DNA of 64,000 bases. It comes from Chromatiales bacterium. GTDB lineage: Bacteria > Pseudomonadota > Gammaproteobacteria > JAGRCI01. A model generated the notes under the pieces. It did no database searches, was not told the DNA's origin, and saw only the letters and a list, made by a program, of their open reading frames with translations. Made by a program: the position numbers and the translations under genes. This document shows, piece by piece, positions 47,702-56,827 of the stretch. Within the stretch, counting starts at the first letter, position 1. Every line of letters starts with the position of its first letter. The stretch lies in the NCBI GenBank assembly GCA_020445565.1, contig JAGRGI010000078.1:1-64000 (forward strand), given 5' to 3'.

Positions 47702-47864
47702 CGGGAGGGGCCTGCCCGAGAGGAGGGTCTGTTGCGGACAGGCGTGGAAGGTCGGATTTTCCGCTTATTTTCGTCAAATAGCGCCAGCTATTTGCCTCAA
47801 ATGAGCGAAAAATCTTCCTCATCCACGCGTGTCCTCGCCCTGACGTCTATTCCGGTGCGGCCTT

Positions 47865-49394
47865 CTAGGCGGGATTGGTCTGCGGTTGAATGTTTTCGAT
47901 AGTCTCGTCACCTGCATTTGGCTGAGGCCTGGCGGCAGGTGCCGGGGTGGCCACGGTACCTGAGGGGTTGGTGAATTTGTCATTGAGGGTCTGGATGTGA
48001 TGATCGGTGTCAATCACTACCTTGCGGATCTGGCGTTGAGCCGACTTGCCCCAGCCACGTGGCTTGAGGGTGAAAATGCTGCGCCAGGGAACGGTATTGC
48101 GGCGGAAGGCCGAGGCCAGATCGCCGAGGAAAAAGCTCTTGGAATCGTGATGTTTGGCCAGATCGTGGGCCACGCTGGCAGCGGAAACCCGGCGTACCAG
48201 GTAATGCACGCCCAACACCACCAGAACCAGGGCCAATATCGTCAGGAAACTGCTGGTCGTGCTGCCAAACAAGGTGTCGCGCCAGGAGGCTAGTCGTTCC
48301 GAGTCGCCAAACAGGCCGCTGCTGTAGCCCCAGGCGCCCAGGGCGACCGCGGCGCCGCCCAGCAGGATTCCATCGCCCCAGAGAACCCGCTTTTTCCATT
48401 TCGAGATGGCGCTACGCAATTCCGGCACTACGCGTTCTTCGATGTCTCTGGCGCTTTTTTCCAATGCGGTGACGATGCGGTAGGCGCGTTGCACCTCTAC
48501 CTGCTCCATACGGCTGTTGATTTCCGCCAGATCCGCATCGCGTTTGCCTTCGAAGCGTCTGCGCAGGTTTTCATCATCAATGGGATTGGAGACTTCCGGG
48601 TTGTAGATGGTGTAGAAGCGGCCGGCAGTGAGGCCGGCCTCGGCCAGGCCCCGTTGCCAGGAGGCAATCACCTCTTCAGGGTTGTCTTCCCTGGCAGCCG
48701 TGTCCAGTTGGTTGAGAATATAGAGGAACTTCTCGGAATCCGGACGCGACACAGTTTCCGTGACCAAGTGGCGCAAGGTGTCCTGCATGGCGCCGGGTTC
48801 CGGGTGGCGGGCATCGAAGAACACCAGCACCAGATCGGAGAGATTGACGATGTGGTCGGTGATGCGCAGCGTCGAGGTGCGCTGCGAGTCGGCGTCGAAT
48901 CCGGGGGAGTCGATGAGAATCTTACCGCGCAGGCGCTCGCTGGGGGAGGTCTTCAATTGCAGGTAGGCGTCGATGCGCCGGCCCTCGCCGACGGCGACCA
49001 AGTCGATCTCTTTGCTGATCTGGTAGAACGGGAATCGCGGGTCGGAGTCCAGGGCCACGCCGGGCAGGGTCTGCGGCTGACTGCCGGTGGTGAAGCAGAT
49101 GACGCTGAATTTGTCGTCCACGGCCTGGTTGCCGGTGCGTTGCAAGGGGGCGCCCAGGTAGGTGTTGATGAAGCTGGACTTGCCGGCAGAGAAGGTGCCC
49201 AGAATGGAAATCAACGGCCACCAGGGTATGCGCATGGCGTAAGATTGATCGCCTTCCAAAAGCCCCATGCGATGGGCCACCTTGTCCAGTTCGCGAAATC
49301 CCTGCACGACCTTGAGCAGAACCGGATTTTCCAGTTCCAGATGGGATTCGAGTTTGCTGAGTCGTTCTTCGATGATACTGCCCGGCGCTTGCAT
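47865..49394 (-). CDS. Membrane-anchored dynamin-like GTPase
   Basis: 509 residues. P-loop ILGTFSAGKSSFINTYLG at about 64-81, G3 in LIDSPGFDADSQ and G4 NQLDTA identify the GTPase. After a helical linker two hydrophobic spans follow (about 340-362 and 373-393). The tail is Pro/Ala rich and disordered. The frame is open to 49553, but ATG 49394 has GAGGAAA in front and gives a normal start. This differs from the soluble GTPase at 3952-5931. Roles in membrane fusion, repair or phage defence are known for some family members; none is shown here. Confidence 0.85.
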   Translation of the reverse strand: MQAPGSIIEERLSKLESHLELENPVLLKVVQGFRELDKVAHRMGLLEGDQSYAMRIPWWPLISILGTFSAGKSSFINTYLGAPLQRTGNQAVDDKFSVICFTTGSQPQTLPGVALDSDPRFPFYQISKEIDLVAVGEGRRIDAYLQLKTSPSERLRGKILIDSPGFDADSQRTSTLRITDHIVNLSDLVLVFFDARHPEPGAMQDTLRHLVTETVSRPDSEKFLYILNQLDTAAREDNPEEVIASWQRGLAEAGLTAGRFYTIYNPEVSNPIDDENLRRRFEGKRDADLAEINSRMEQVEVQRAYRIVTALEKSARDIEERVVPELRSAISKWKKRVLWGDGILLGGAAVALGAWGYSSGLFGDSERLASWRDTLFGSTTSSFLTILALVLVVLGVHYLVRRVSAASVAHDLAKHHDSKSFFLGDLASAFRRNTVPWRSIFTLKPRGWGKSAQRQIRKVVIDTDHHIQTLNDKFTNPSGTVATPAPAARPQPNAGDETIENIQPQTNPA

Positions 49395-50328
49395 CGTATC
49401 GGTTTCCTCGTGGTGGCGGGTGGGCTCGGAGTCGATCTGGGCTGGTCGATGCCCGCATCTGCGCGCAGATGGCTGGCTTGAGAGATCTGACAACAGAGTG
49501 TCGGGGATGATAACTCCGTTCCCGCAGGGCGGCCAAACCTGCTTCGCGAGCATCTTCGGCGGACGTTATCGAGGTACGGGATATTGTTATACCATTACAT
49601 CAAGAAGTTTCTCGAAGTCAGTGTAAAATAAAAATTTCAAAAAAATGAGAATGTGGGGAAATACTGATAAACTGGTCCGCGAATTAGGGGCGATGCGGTT
49701 GCAAACGCCACAACCTTCGGGGATACTTTGCCCGGTCTTCCAAGCATAGCTGGCGTTCTCGCGAACGCCAGCCGGAAGAAACCGGACCAGCAGCTCCTGA
49801 GCGCGTAGGTGGCATCAGTCGGGCGCAGGTATACGGCTGAACCCTTTTGTTAAGGCCGCGTAGACGGCCGGTCAGGCCAATCGCAATTCCGGGCTTGTCA
49901 TCATCGAAACAGTCCGGGCAGTCTGACGAACGTGATGGCGACGGGGACGCAAAGCAAAACGAAAGGGAGAGCTTTGCACGTTGATGACCTTGGTGCCGGT
50001 CGCTGCGAGTATCGTGGTCGGTGCGACGAAAGGGGTGCTTCGTGCGGGCTTCTCCGCCAGAGAGGAGAGTTCGAGAATGGCCGGCTTTCGTCTAGAGCCC
50101 GCGTTGGCGTCCCAGGCAGTTGCCTCACGGCTGTGCCGCTTTGGCGGAGCGGTCGGCGTTCTTATGTCCCTTGCATAGCAAACCCCCCACAAGCAGATCT
50201 GTCACGGGTCTTGTTCCATTGGTCTTTGTCTTGCCTGGAATGATGTGGGTATGAAAGAGTCTAACAAAAACAGATTGTTGCTGTGTGCCGGCAGATCAGG
50301 CCGGACGGATTCCCAAAGGGGATGTGGT
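49395..50328. ncRNA. Gene-free, strongly structured 0.93-kb region (candidate untranslated RNA)
   Basis: No credible gene. Inverted repeats are dense: CTGGTCCG (49672-49679) with CGGACCAG (49783-49790) encloses a 10-bp hairpin GCTGGCGTTC/GAACGCCAGC (49749-49772, loop TCGC). GGCCG/CGGCC lies at 49854-49869. GTCATCA (49897-49903) pairs with TGATGAC (49982-49988) and encloses GCAAAGC/GCTTTGC (49949-49977). AT-rich DNA at 49620-49660 could hold a promoter. Direction is not known. A weak sigma-70 pair TTGTCT/TATGAA (50226-50255) precedes the RND genes. Confidence 0.4.
50226..50255 (+). promoter_or_regulatory. Possible sigma-70 promoter for the RND cluster
   Basis: TTGTCT at 50226-50231 and TATGAA at 50250-50255 with an 18-base spacer, about 75 bases before the adaptor's GTG start. 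Both hexamers are imperfect, so confidence is low. Confidence 0.3.
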
Positions 50329-51480
50329 GTGAGTAAGAAATCCATGCTTGTTTTTGCCCTGGCCATTCTGGGGGGCGGTGTGCAGGCGCAATCCTCCGTT
50401 CAGCCGATGCTGGGCAGCACGACTTCGGTGCAGGTTACCCGTATCGAACCCCATGTGACACTCGGGGCTACGGTGGTCCCCTATAAAGAGGTGACGCTTT
50501 CAGCGCAGATGCCCGGACGGGTGGAGTACATCGCCGGGGAGGAGGGCGACCGGTTCGACAAGGCGGCAGTATTGGTGGCTCTGGGCGATGACGAGTTGCT
50601 GGCCGGGCGCCGCGCCGCCACCGCGGAACTGGCCAATGCGGACAGCGCCATGCGTGCCGCCAATGTGCAATACAGTCGGGAACTGTATGCGCCGCAATCG
50701 CGTTCCTCACCGGGGGGCATGGGACTGCCGTCACTGTTCGATCAGATGTTTTCCAAGCCTATGGGGCAGATGATGGGAGCCACGGATTCGACCGTTGAGC
50801 GCCGCGCCGACCTGTATGGCGCAGGTGCCCGTATCGAACAGGCCCGCAATGCCTTTCTGGCGGCACAGTCCAAACTCGAGGGAATCGACGCCAAGCTCCG
50901 CGATACCAAAAGCCTCGCCCCCATGGATGGCATGATCATCAAGAAATTCGTCGAGGTGGGTGATACGGTGCAACCGGGGCAGGCGCTCATCAAGTTCGCT
51001 GACATCGAGTTTCTTCAGATTCAGGCAGAGGTCCCGGCCAGACTGATGCCGGGCCTGCGCGAGGGTATGGTGGTCGCGGCCACCCTGGACGTCCGCAAAA
51101 CCCATGTGCCGGCCCGCGTTGCCCAGATTTTCCCCATGGCCGATCCGGAGCGCCATACGGTGACGGTGAAGTTCGATTTGCCGAAGGGTGCCCCAGGTGC
51201 TCCCGGCATGTATGCAGAGGTGCGTATCCCTGACGTAGAGGCCCCGGTACGCAACTTGCCGGTGGTGCCGCTTTCCGCCATTCGCTGGCGCGGCAGCCTG
51301 CCAGGCATCTATGTCGTCAATGACCAGGGCGAGCCGGAATTGCGGTTGATCCGTGTGGGCGACCAGCTCGACCGCGACACGATCACCGTATTGTCCGGCA
51401 TTACCGGGGGAGACCGGATATTGGTCAACCCGCCGGCGGATCTCTCCTCGGGATGGACTCCCGGCAAGGGTACGCGCTGA
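50329..51480 (+). CDS. RND efflux periplasmic adaptor (MFP) subunit
   Basis: 383 residues with a signal peptide (KKSMLVFALAILGGGVQA, cleavage near QSS) and the membrane-fusion-protein layout: a lipoyl half (SAQMPGRVEYIAGEEGDRF), a helical hairpin (about 100-170), the second lipoyl half (APMDGMIIKKFVEVGDTV), beta-barrel and proximal domains. It would bridge the pump and an outer-membrane channel, but no TolC-type gene is in the cluster. GTG 50329 with AGGGG upstream places the start exactly at the signal peptide; the frame is open further left. Confidence 0.88.
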   Translation: MSKKSMLVFALAILGGGVQAQSSVQPMLGSTTSVQVTRIEPHVTLGATVVPYKEVTLSAQMPGRVEYIAGEEGDRFDKAAVLVALGDDELLAGRRAATAELANADSAMRAANVQYSRELYAPQSRSSPGGMGLPSLFDQMFSKPMGQMMGATDSTVERRADLYGAGARIEQARNAFLAAQSKLEGIDAKLRDTKSLAPMDGMIIKKFVEVGDTVQPGQALIKFADIEFLQIQAEVPARLMPGLREGMVVAATLDVRKTHVPARVAQIFPMADPERHTVTVKFDLPKGAPGAPGMYAEVRIPDVEAPVRNLPVVPLSAIRWRGSLPGIYVVNDQGEPELRLIRVGDQLDRDTITVLSGITGGDRILVNPPADLSSGWTPGKGTR

Positions 51481-51558
51481 TCGCGTTGCTCCCATCGACA
51501 TCCAGAGGGGCCGGCCATTGGGTGGCGGGCCAGCAGTTTCAGGACCAGGCAAGCGCCG

Positions 51559-54500
51559 ATGACTCAACACAGAGATGATCGTAAACCCGCGGGTTCCACG
51601 GACGACACGCCACACGAGGATCTGGGTTTCGCTGGACGCACAGCCAAGGCGTTCATCAATTCACCACTCTCTCCCTTGCTGTTCATGTCCCTGCTGTTCA
51701 TGGGCGTCATGGGCTTGGTGTTCACGCCGCGGCAGGAAGATCCGCAGATCTCGGTGCCGATGGTGGATATCATGATCCAATACGCCGGCGCCTCGGCGGA
51801 GCAGGTTGCCAGCCTCGCCATCGAGCCTCTTGAGCGGATCATGAGCGAGATACCGGGCGTCGACCACGTCTACTCGGCGACGTCCAGAGGTCAGGGCATC
51901 GTCACCGTACAGTTCGACGTGGGCGAGGTCCTGGAAACGTCGCTGGTCAAACTGTACGACAAACTGCAATCAAATATGGACAAGATCCCGCCAGGGGTGT
52001 CTCCGCCCTTGGTCAAGCCCAAGGGAATCGACGACGTTCCGGTGGTGACATTGACTTTGTGGTCCCACGACGTCAACGACTCGGATCTGCGCATACTCGC
52101 CCTGGACGTGCTGCAAAACCTAAAGGAGATAGAGAACACCGGCCAGGGTTTCGTCACCGGCGGCCGCCGCCAGCAGGTCCGTGTTGAAGTAATGCCGGAG
52201 CGCCTTTCCGGCTACGGAATCAGCCTGGATCAAGTTGCCAACACCATTCGTACTGCCAACAGCGAGAAAAGCGTGGGCGGTGTGGAAACCGGCGATACTC
52301 ACTTCAATGTGGTAACCGGCTCGTTCCTGCGCACCGCCGAGGATATCGAACGGCTGGTGGTCGGTACGCGGGGCGGTGCTCCGGTTTATGTACGCGATCT
52401 CGCCAAGGTTGGCATGGGACCGGAAGATGCCAGCCAGCTGGTGAATTACTACACCGGCAAGAATTTCGAGACCGGCCATCCGGCCAATGGCGTTCAGGCG
52501 GTCACCATCGCGCTGGCCAAGAAGGTTGGCACCAACGGTGTGGAGGTGGCCAATGCCATCATCGACCGCGCAAATTCTCTCAAGAACGAATTGATACCCG
52601 CCAATGTCCAGGTGGCCGTCACCAGGGATTATGGCAAGACCGCCAATGACAAGGTCAACAGCCTGATCAAGAAACTGTTTATCGCCACTGGCTGGGTATT
52701 TATCCTGGTACTGCTGTTCTTTCGCTCGCTGCGCCCGGCTTTCGTGGTGCTGTTGGTCATTCCGGTGGTCATCCTGTTCACTGTGTTCATCGCCTGGATT
52801 ATGGGGTACACCGTCGACCGGGTGAGCCTGTTCGCACTGATCTTCTCCATCGGTATTCTGGTGGACGATGCCATCGTCGTGGTGGAAAACATTTATCGCC
52901 GTTGGTTGGCCAAGGGAGAGACCGATGCGGAAACCGCCGTGGATGCGGTGCGTGAGGTGGGCAACCCGACAGTGCTGGCCACACTGACGGTTATAGCGGC
53001 CCTGCTTCCCATGGGGTTCGTGCGCGGCATGATGGGACCGTATATGGAACCGATTCCCGCCTTGGGATCGGTGGCCATGGTCATCTCCCTGTTTGCGGCC
53101 TTTATCTTTACGCCCTGGCTGGCACTGCGTCTGAAACCCAGTTTCAGCTACCTGGAGAAGGCCGAGCGGCGTGAGCATCACGACGCCCAGATGTGGGACA
53201 AGGTTTATCGCAAGACCCTGGTTCCCTTGATTGAGAGCCCCTTCAAACAGAAGCTTTTCCGGCTGGCCCTCTGGGGTGCCTTCGCCGGTGCCTGCGCCAT
53301 GTTCTACACCACGGCGGTGAGCGTGAAGATGCTGCCTCTGGACAACAAACCGGAGTTCAGCGTCACCATCGATATGCCCGAAGGCACGGCGCTGCCGGTA
53401 ACCGCCAATCTGGTCAACCAGATGGCACAGAAGCTGCGGGGACTCGACAATGTGGTTGCCCTGCAAAGCTATATCGGCACGGCGCGGCCTTTCGATTTCA
53501 ACGGCATGGTTCGTCACTACTATCTGCGCGACAAGCCCTGGCAGGCGGAATTGCAGGTACAACTCACCGATAAAGAGACGCGCGATGAATCCAGCCACCA
53601 GATAGCCTTGGCCGCACGCGAGTTGCTGACGCCTCTGGCGAAGTCCGCTCATGCCAATATCGCCGTGGTGGAGATGCCGCCAGGACCGCCGGTGCTGCAA
53701 TCGGTGGTGGCCGAGGTCTACGGTCCCGATGAGCTGACGCGTCGTCAGGTTGCCGCCGATATGACCCGTATGTTCGACAAGGCCGAAAACATCACCGATG
53801 TCGACAACTACATGCAGCAGCCCTTCGAATACTGGCGTTTCGATGTGGATCGCGAGAAGGCCGTCCGCCGCGGCATCTCGGTGGATACCATCAATCGCAA
53901 CGTCGCCATGGCCATGGGCGGCCACAAGCTCGGCGATGTCAAGGTCGGTCGTGTGCTGGAGCCGACCGAGATCGTCATACAAATTCCGCTGGCTGTGCGG
54001 TCGCAGATCGCCAGACTGAATGATCTGCCGATCCCCACCGCCGATGGAAAAACCCTGCCATTGGGTGAGCTGGGGCGCTTCAGTCGCTGGACCGAAGAGC
54101 CGGTTATCTATCACAAGGACCTGCGTGCCGTTGAATACGTGGTTGGCGATGTGACCGGCAGGCTGGCAGCCCCGGTGTACGGCATGTTGCAGGTGGAGGA
54201 CCAGCTCCAGGACTACCGCAGCCCGGACGGCCAGTTGCTCAAGACCGAGTGGTTCGGCTACCCCTGGTTCGGCCGCCCAATCGACGACCGCCGCTCCGGT
54301 TTCGAATGGGGCGGGGAATGGACCGTGACCTATGAGACCTTCCGGGATATGGGGATGGCCTTTATCGTCGCCCTGATTCTGATCTACATCCTGGTGGTGT
54401 GGGAATTCGGTAATTTCCGTATCCCGGCGCTTATCATGGCGCCGATCCCGCTGACCCTGCTGGGCATCATCCCGGGCCACTGGCTTTGGGGGGCGGAATT

Positions 54501-55659
54501 CACCGCTACGTCCATGATCGGTTGGATCGCCTTGGCCGGTATCATCGTGCGCAACTCCATTCTGCTGGTGGATTTCGCTATCCATGAGATTCGTCGCGGT
54601 CTGACAGTGCAAGAGGCGGTGTTATCTTCCTGCCGCACCCGTACACGCCCCATCATCATTACTGCGTTGGCCCTGGTGGCCGGCTCCAGCGTTATTCTGA
54701 GTGACCCGATTTTCCAGGGTATGGCCATTTCCCTTGCGTTTGGCGTGGTCGTCTCCACTGTGCTCACGTTGATCGTCATTCCCCTGGGCTGTATTCGCGC
54801 CAGCGAATCTCTTTGTCATATCGTCGAACAGGATGGCAAGGGTCGTTGCACCGCGGGCGGGCGCCGCGACGTCACAGAACCTCAACCCACCCCGCGGCCG
54901 CTACAACCCTTGGCCTTGCGCGTGTGGAGCAAACTGATCGACATGCTTTCCATGGCCTTCTACCTGGTACGGGCGATCTTTATCATGATCGGCGAGGGCA
55001 TCAAATCCCTGCTGGCCCGCAAGTCTGCGCCCGTGCGGCAGGAGGCCGGGCCGACATCATCGTCCGGTACCAAGCCCTCTCCGCCCCGGGGCGGGAGCGC
55101 CGGCGGTTCTTCTGCTCCGGTGGGCGGAGGCGGTTCCACGCCCATCGGTGGCGGTGGCGCGGAACCTGTGCCAGCTCAGGAAGCGGGTTCGTTGCGTCGA
55201 ACCCCGATATCCGCGCACAAACCCGGTTCCGCCAAGCCGGTGCCCTTTGCGCAGGAGAGGGCCGTGCCCAAGCCCTTTGCGGTCGATGACTCGGAGCCGC
55301 AGGAGGAGACCGTCGTCGAAGAAACCGTCCCCGCCGCGCGGGCCAAACGCCGTTCGGTAACACCTTCGGCGCGTAGAGCGAAACCCAAGAAAACAACGGT
55401 GCGCAGTCTGGTGGGCAATCCTCCGGAACTGCCGGCAGGCGCGTCTGCGAAGAGTAATGGGGCCAATGGGTCGAAACCGGCAGCCGCCGCTCCCAAGAAA
55501 CCAGACAAGGCCGCGAGTGCAAAAGCGCCTAAGGATATCGAGCTTCCACCGGTCGAGGACGCGCAGGCACTCACGCCGCCCGCACGGCCGAAACGCTCCG
55601 CGCGCAGGGGTATACGCCTGAAGGGGAGCGATCCAACTCTGGGGTCGACAAAACAGTGA
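51559..55659 (+). CDS. RND efflux pump with an extra membrane span and a long disordered C-terminal tail
   Basis: 1366 residues; ordinary RND pumps have about 1030-1050. The core has 12 membrane spans, a proton-relay pair in SIGILVDDAIVVVENIYRR, and two large periplasmic loops, like AcrB/CzcA-type exporters. After the last span an additional hydrophobic segment (about 1135-1155, MLSMAFYLVRAIFIMIGEG) and a 210-residue Pro/Ala/Lys/Ser-rich tail are fused; the tail should be cytosolic and bears arginine-lysine patches. Substrate is unknown. It starts 79 bases after the adaptor and ends in a GTGA overlap with the next gene. Confidence 0.88.
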   Translation: MTQHRDDRKPAGSTDDTPHEDLGFAGRTAKAFINSPLSPLLFMSLLFMGVMGLVFTPRQEDPQISVPMVDIMIQYAGASAEQVASLAIEPLERIMSEIPGVDHVYSATSRGQGIVTVQFDVGEVLETSLVKLYDKLQSNMDKIPPGVSPPLVKPKGIDDVPVVTLTLWSHDVNDSDLRILALDVLQNLKEIENTGQGFVTGGRRQQVRVEVMPERLSGYGISLDQVANTIRTANSEKSVGGVETGDTHFNVVTGSFLRTAEDIERLVVGTRGGAPVYVRDLAKVGMGPEDASQLVNYYTGKNFETGHPANGVQAVTIALAKKVGTNGVEVANAIIDRANSLKNELIPANVQVAVTRDYGKTANDKVNSLIKKLFIATGWVFILVLLFFRSLRPAFVVLLVIPVVILFTVFIAWIMGYTVDRVSLFALIFSIGILVDDAIVVVENIYRRWLAKGETDAETAVDAVREVGNPTVLATLTVIAALLPMGFVRGMMGPYMEPIPALGSVAMVISLFAAFIFTPWLALRLKPSFSYLEKAERREHHDAQMWDKVYRKTLVPLIESPFKQKLFRLALWGAFAGACAMFYTTAVSVKMLPLDNKPEFSVTIDMPEGTALPVTANLVNQMAQKLRGLDNVVALQSYIGTARPFDFNGMVRHYYLRDKPWQAELQVQLTDKETRDESSHQIALAARELLTPLAKSAHANIAVVEMPPGPPVLQSVVAEVYGPDELTRRQVAADMTRMFDKAENITDVDNYMQQPFEYWRFDVDREKAVRRGISVDTINRNVAMAMGGHKLGDVKVGRVLEPTEIVIQIPLAVRSQIARLNDLPIPTADGKTLPLGELGRFSRWTEEPVIYHKDLRAVEYVVGDVTGRLAAPVYGMLQVEDQLQDYRSPDGQLLKTEWFGYPWFGRPIDDRRSGFEWGGEWTVTYETFRDMGMAFIVALILIYILVVWEFGNFRIPALIMAPIPLTLLGIIPGHWLWGAEFTATSMIGWIALAGIIVRNSILLVDFAIHEIRRGLTVQEAVLSSCRTRTRPIIITALALVAGSSVILSDPIFQGMAISLAFGVVVSTVLTLIVIPLGCIRASESLCHIVEQDGKGRCTAGGRRDVTEPQPTPRPLQPLALRVWSKLIDMLSMAFYLVRAIFIMIGEGIKSLLARKSAPVRQEAGPTSSSGTKPSPPRGGSAGGSSAPVGGGGSTPIGGGGAEPVPAQEAGSLRRTPISAHKPGSAKPVPFAQERAVPKPFAVDDSEPQEETVVEETVPAARAKRRSVTPSARRAKPKKTTVRSLVGNPPELPAGASAKSNGANGSKPAAAAPKKPDKAASAKAPKDIELPPVEDAQALTPPARPKRSARRGIRLKGSDPTLGSTKQ

Positions 55660-56462
55660 ACCGATGCTCACGGGCCTTTTTTGGTGCGACCCGCGGTCTG
55701 TTGGGTCCCATTTGTCTGGTGTTGGTCATGCCTGTGGCGGTTGCTCAGCAGGACTTGGCTCAGGCCCCGCCCGATCCGTCCTACAGCCCAAATGCCTGGC
55801 GTGATACCGGGACCGATCAAGGCGCCTACTATCAGCCTCCTCCAGGGCCTTTTTCAGGGGCTCCCGGGCAAGCAGACGCCAGACAAGGCCGCCAGAATGC
55901 AACGGAATGGAGCAATCGATGGGGCCAGTTCGAACCACAATGGCCTTCGCAAGCGCCAGCCGAAGGTACGAACCCGTCCTCTGCTCCTAGCGCGGGCACT
56001 CAGGGCTGGGACCCGGGACAAGCGGGCTGGGAGGCGCCGCAGGCATACGGTCGGCCGTCGTCGGAGCCGCAATGGTACTCACCGCCGACTCCGGTGCAGC
56101 CGCAGGCCATGCCGTGGTACAACGGTCAATGGCCGTCTGGCCCCAGCAGTTATGATCCGACCACCGGGCAATGGCAGGGCGGACAGAGTCAGTGGGTATT
56201 TCCTGAGTCCAGCGGGTTGCCTCAGGCGCCTGTTCCCAGCAATCCAGCGGCGCCCTGGCAAGGTACCGGCTACCCGTCGCCTTATAGCCCGGGTGGGTCC
56301 ACGCCGATGCAACCAGGAGTGGGGGGCTATGGGCCGGCAGTGGGGAGCAACCCCTATTCCGGTGCTCCTGCCTCTTCCCAATGGCAGTGGCGTTCCAATG
56401 ATTACGGTAATCCACCGCCCGGTGGGTGGATCTGGCCGAACCGGGATAAAAAGGATAAATAG
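55656..56462 (+). CDS. Secreted Pro/Gly/Gln/Trp-rich low-complexity protein
   Basis: 268 residues. A signal peptide (LLGPICLVLVMPVAVAQQ) is followed by a repetitive mature part full of Pro, Gly, Gln, Ser, Tyr and Trp (PQWPSQAPAEG, QWYSPPTPVQPQ, GWIWPNRDKKDK). There is no known domain. Such sequences are typical of extracellular matrix, spore-coat or sulfur-globule-associated proteins. The GTG start overlaps the RND gene's stop by four bases, so it is coupled to the pump and may be its cargo. Confidence 0.7.
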   Translation: MNRCSRAFFGATRGLLGPICLVLVMPVAVAQQDLAQAPPDPSYSPNAWRDTGTDQGAYYQPPPGPFSGAPGQADARQGRQNATEWSNRWGQFEPQWPSQAPAEGTNPSSAPSAGTQGWDPGQAGWEAPQAYGRPSSEPQWYSPPTPVQPQAMPWYNGQWPSGPSSYDPTTGQWQGGQSQWVFPESSGLPQAPVPSNPAAPWQGTGYPSPYSPGGSTPMQPGVGGYGPAVGSNPYSGAPASSQWQWRSNDYGNPPPGGWIWPNRDKKDK

Positions 56463-56827
56463 TGCGGATGTGGCGGCCACCTGATGCTCGGGTGGCGCAT
56501 TGCTTTCGCTCCAGAGGGATACCGCTGGGGCAGAAGGCAGCAATCGAAATCCGGCTCGGGACTGGCAAAATGCCAATAAGCGACTAACCTTTCCCTATTC
56601 GGTGTTCCGCCTGAACCGACTTCGGGCATTGCCGAACTATGGGCAGGTCGACTTTGCCTAGATTGTCATTGAGCATTCGCACGCATTTCGAGAGCGCAAG
56701 TTGCTCCGTATGGTCTCCCTTTCCCCCTGTTTGTCACCTTCCCCGGCAGAATCGCAAGGGTTTTTTTGCGCTGGCGGGGCGGGAGGCTATCGATCATTTC
56801 CGAGCTACCTCGGAAGGAGGACAGCAC
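56463..56827. other. Gene-free region between the two low-complexity genes
   Basis: 365 bases. The next frame is open leftward to 56639, but a GGAGG site fixes its start at 56828. A weak hairpin CGCAA/TTGCG around a T run (56752-56769) is the only visible structure. Confidence 0.4.

Noticed and set aside
49897-49988. Class I cyclic-di-GMP riboswitch from GGGGACGCAAAGC
   Set aside because: Only one short string fits; the first strand, tetraloop and second helix are missing. Kept only as a structured region.
52120-54612. 830-residue open frame on the minus strand
   Set aside because: It is antisense to the RND pump, is His/Gln rich with no domain, and follows from the pump's codon bias.
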